Shown: piece after piece, positions 63,461-64,000 of the stretch
Position numbering within the stretch: position 1 is the stretch's first letter
How the letters are laid out: each line of letters begins with the position of its first letter
The notes under the pieces: model-generated
Database searches by the model: none
Told to the model about the DNA's origin: nothing
Seen by the model: only the letters and a program-made list of their open reading frames with translations
Made by a program: the position numbers and the translations under genes
Assembly: GCA_000403295.2 (NCBI GenBank)
Contig: KE159609.1
Span: forward strand, 314,142-378,141
DNA: 64,000 nucleotides
Reading direction: 5' to 3'
Origin: Lachnospiraceae bacterium M18-1
GTDB lineage: Bacteria; Bacillota; Clostridia; Lachnospirales; Lachnospiraceae

Positions 63461-64000
63461 ATGAAAAAATCTTTGAAACGCTCCTATATGATGAATAAAC
63501 TGCTCACATATTTTTTCTTAATTCTAGGTGCGGTCATTATGATCTTTCCCTTTGTGTGGATGATCCTTACCAGTTTTAAGACGGTTCCTGAGAGTATGCA
63601 GATTCCGCCGGACATTTTACCTAAACAGGTCAATTTGGATAATTTTAAAGAGGCTATTGCCAGTCTGCCTTTTGGAAACCTGTACCTGAACACGATACTG
63701 ATGGTATTCTTCCGTGTGGTCTGTGCTGTTGTGTTTAGTTCTATGGCAGGCTACGCATTTGCTAAGTTGAAATTTAGAGGTAAAAAAATTCTTTTTGGCA
63801 TCGTACTGATTCAGATGTCTCTGCCAAGCCAGATTTTTATTATCCCACAGTATCAGATGGTTGCCAAGATGGGGATGGCTAATACGATCTTCGCTTTAGT
63901 TTTCCCCGGTCTGGTCAGCGCTTTTGGTGTATTTTTTCTGCGCCAGGCGTATATGAGTATTCCGGACGAAGTAGGTGAAGCTGCCTATCTGGATGGCTGC
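63461..64000 (+). CDS. Sugar ABC transporter permease, MalG type, 5' part
   Basis: The first 180 codons of the second permease: FFLILGAVIMIFPFVWMILT (first helix), SFKTVPESMQIPPDILPKQV and the start of the EAA loop (GEAAYLDGC) at the window edge. GGAGG lies upstream of the ATG. The gene continues beyond 64000. Confidence 0.93.
   Translation, partial: MKKSLKRSYMMNKLLTYFFLILGAVIMIFPFVWMILTSFKTVPESMQIPPDILPKQVNLDNFKEAIASLPFGNLYLNTILMVFFRVVCAVVFSSMAGYAFAKLKFRGKKILFGIVLIQMSLPSQIFIIPQYQMVAKMGMANTIFALVFPGLVSAFGVFFLRQAYMSIPDEVGEAAYLDGC

Overview
The window reads as a low-to-mid-GC gut Firmicute of the Lachnospiraceae/Oscillospiraceae type. The evidence is strong Shine-Dalgarno sequences, EFR1-type ferredoxin and GPH sugar-transport genes, and a dense load of Clostridia-type integrative conjugative elements (ICEs). 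About 55 kb is mobile DNA. Only the last ~8.4 kb looks like ordinary chromosome: an Rrf2 regulator with a divergent EFR1 ferredoxin, then a GH78 rhamnosidase-like gene, an MFS sugar symporter and an ABC sugar importer.

The mobile DNA is nested. (1) The outermost ICE-like element (~36.74-55.2 kb, its other half left of the window) carries an SNF2/methylase-type helicase gene, a giant ArdC-type polyvalent protein, small accessory proteins, and a MobC/relaxase pair with a likely oriT. (2) Its helicase gene is split by a second element that ends at 36738 and carries a large serine recombinase. (3) That recombinase is itself split by a third, complete 34.1-kb Tn1549/CTn-like ICE (about 955-35069). 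(4) The third ICE's virD4 coupling-protein gene is interrupted by two different group II introns, the outer ICE's helicase gene by another group II intron, and an Rpn-type nuclease gene by a recombinase-in-trio (RIT) element. In each case the host reading frame can be rebuilt exactly across the insertion.

Inner ICE layout. On the left: serine recombinase, TnpW, a non-coding GC-rich stretch, and sigma/HTH regulators. Next comes an AT-rich cargo block with a Cfr/RlmN-like radical-SAM methyltransferase and a KTR zinc-ribbon protein, behind a strong promoter, a short leader peptide of the macrolide-stalling type and two terminators. Then, on the plus strand, an XRE regulator, oriT-like sequence, MobC and relaxase. 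From ~34.8 kb down to ~8.9 kb runs one long minus-strand transfer operon (replisome organiser, PcfB, VirD4, Maff2, VirB6, PrgI, VirB4, methyltransferase, CHAP hydrolase, TopB, ArdA/ArdC polyvalent protein and others). A Shedu-like defence gene sits inside it in reverse. The operon is bracketed by two 112-bp direct repeats, and an oriT-like block occurs twice in inverted orientation.

Most notable points: the macrolide-type attenuator in front of a methyltransferase, the insertion nesting with restorable reading frames, and a shared basic C-terminal tail on six otherwise different ICE proteins that could be a type IV secretion signal.
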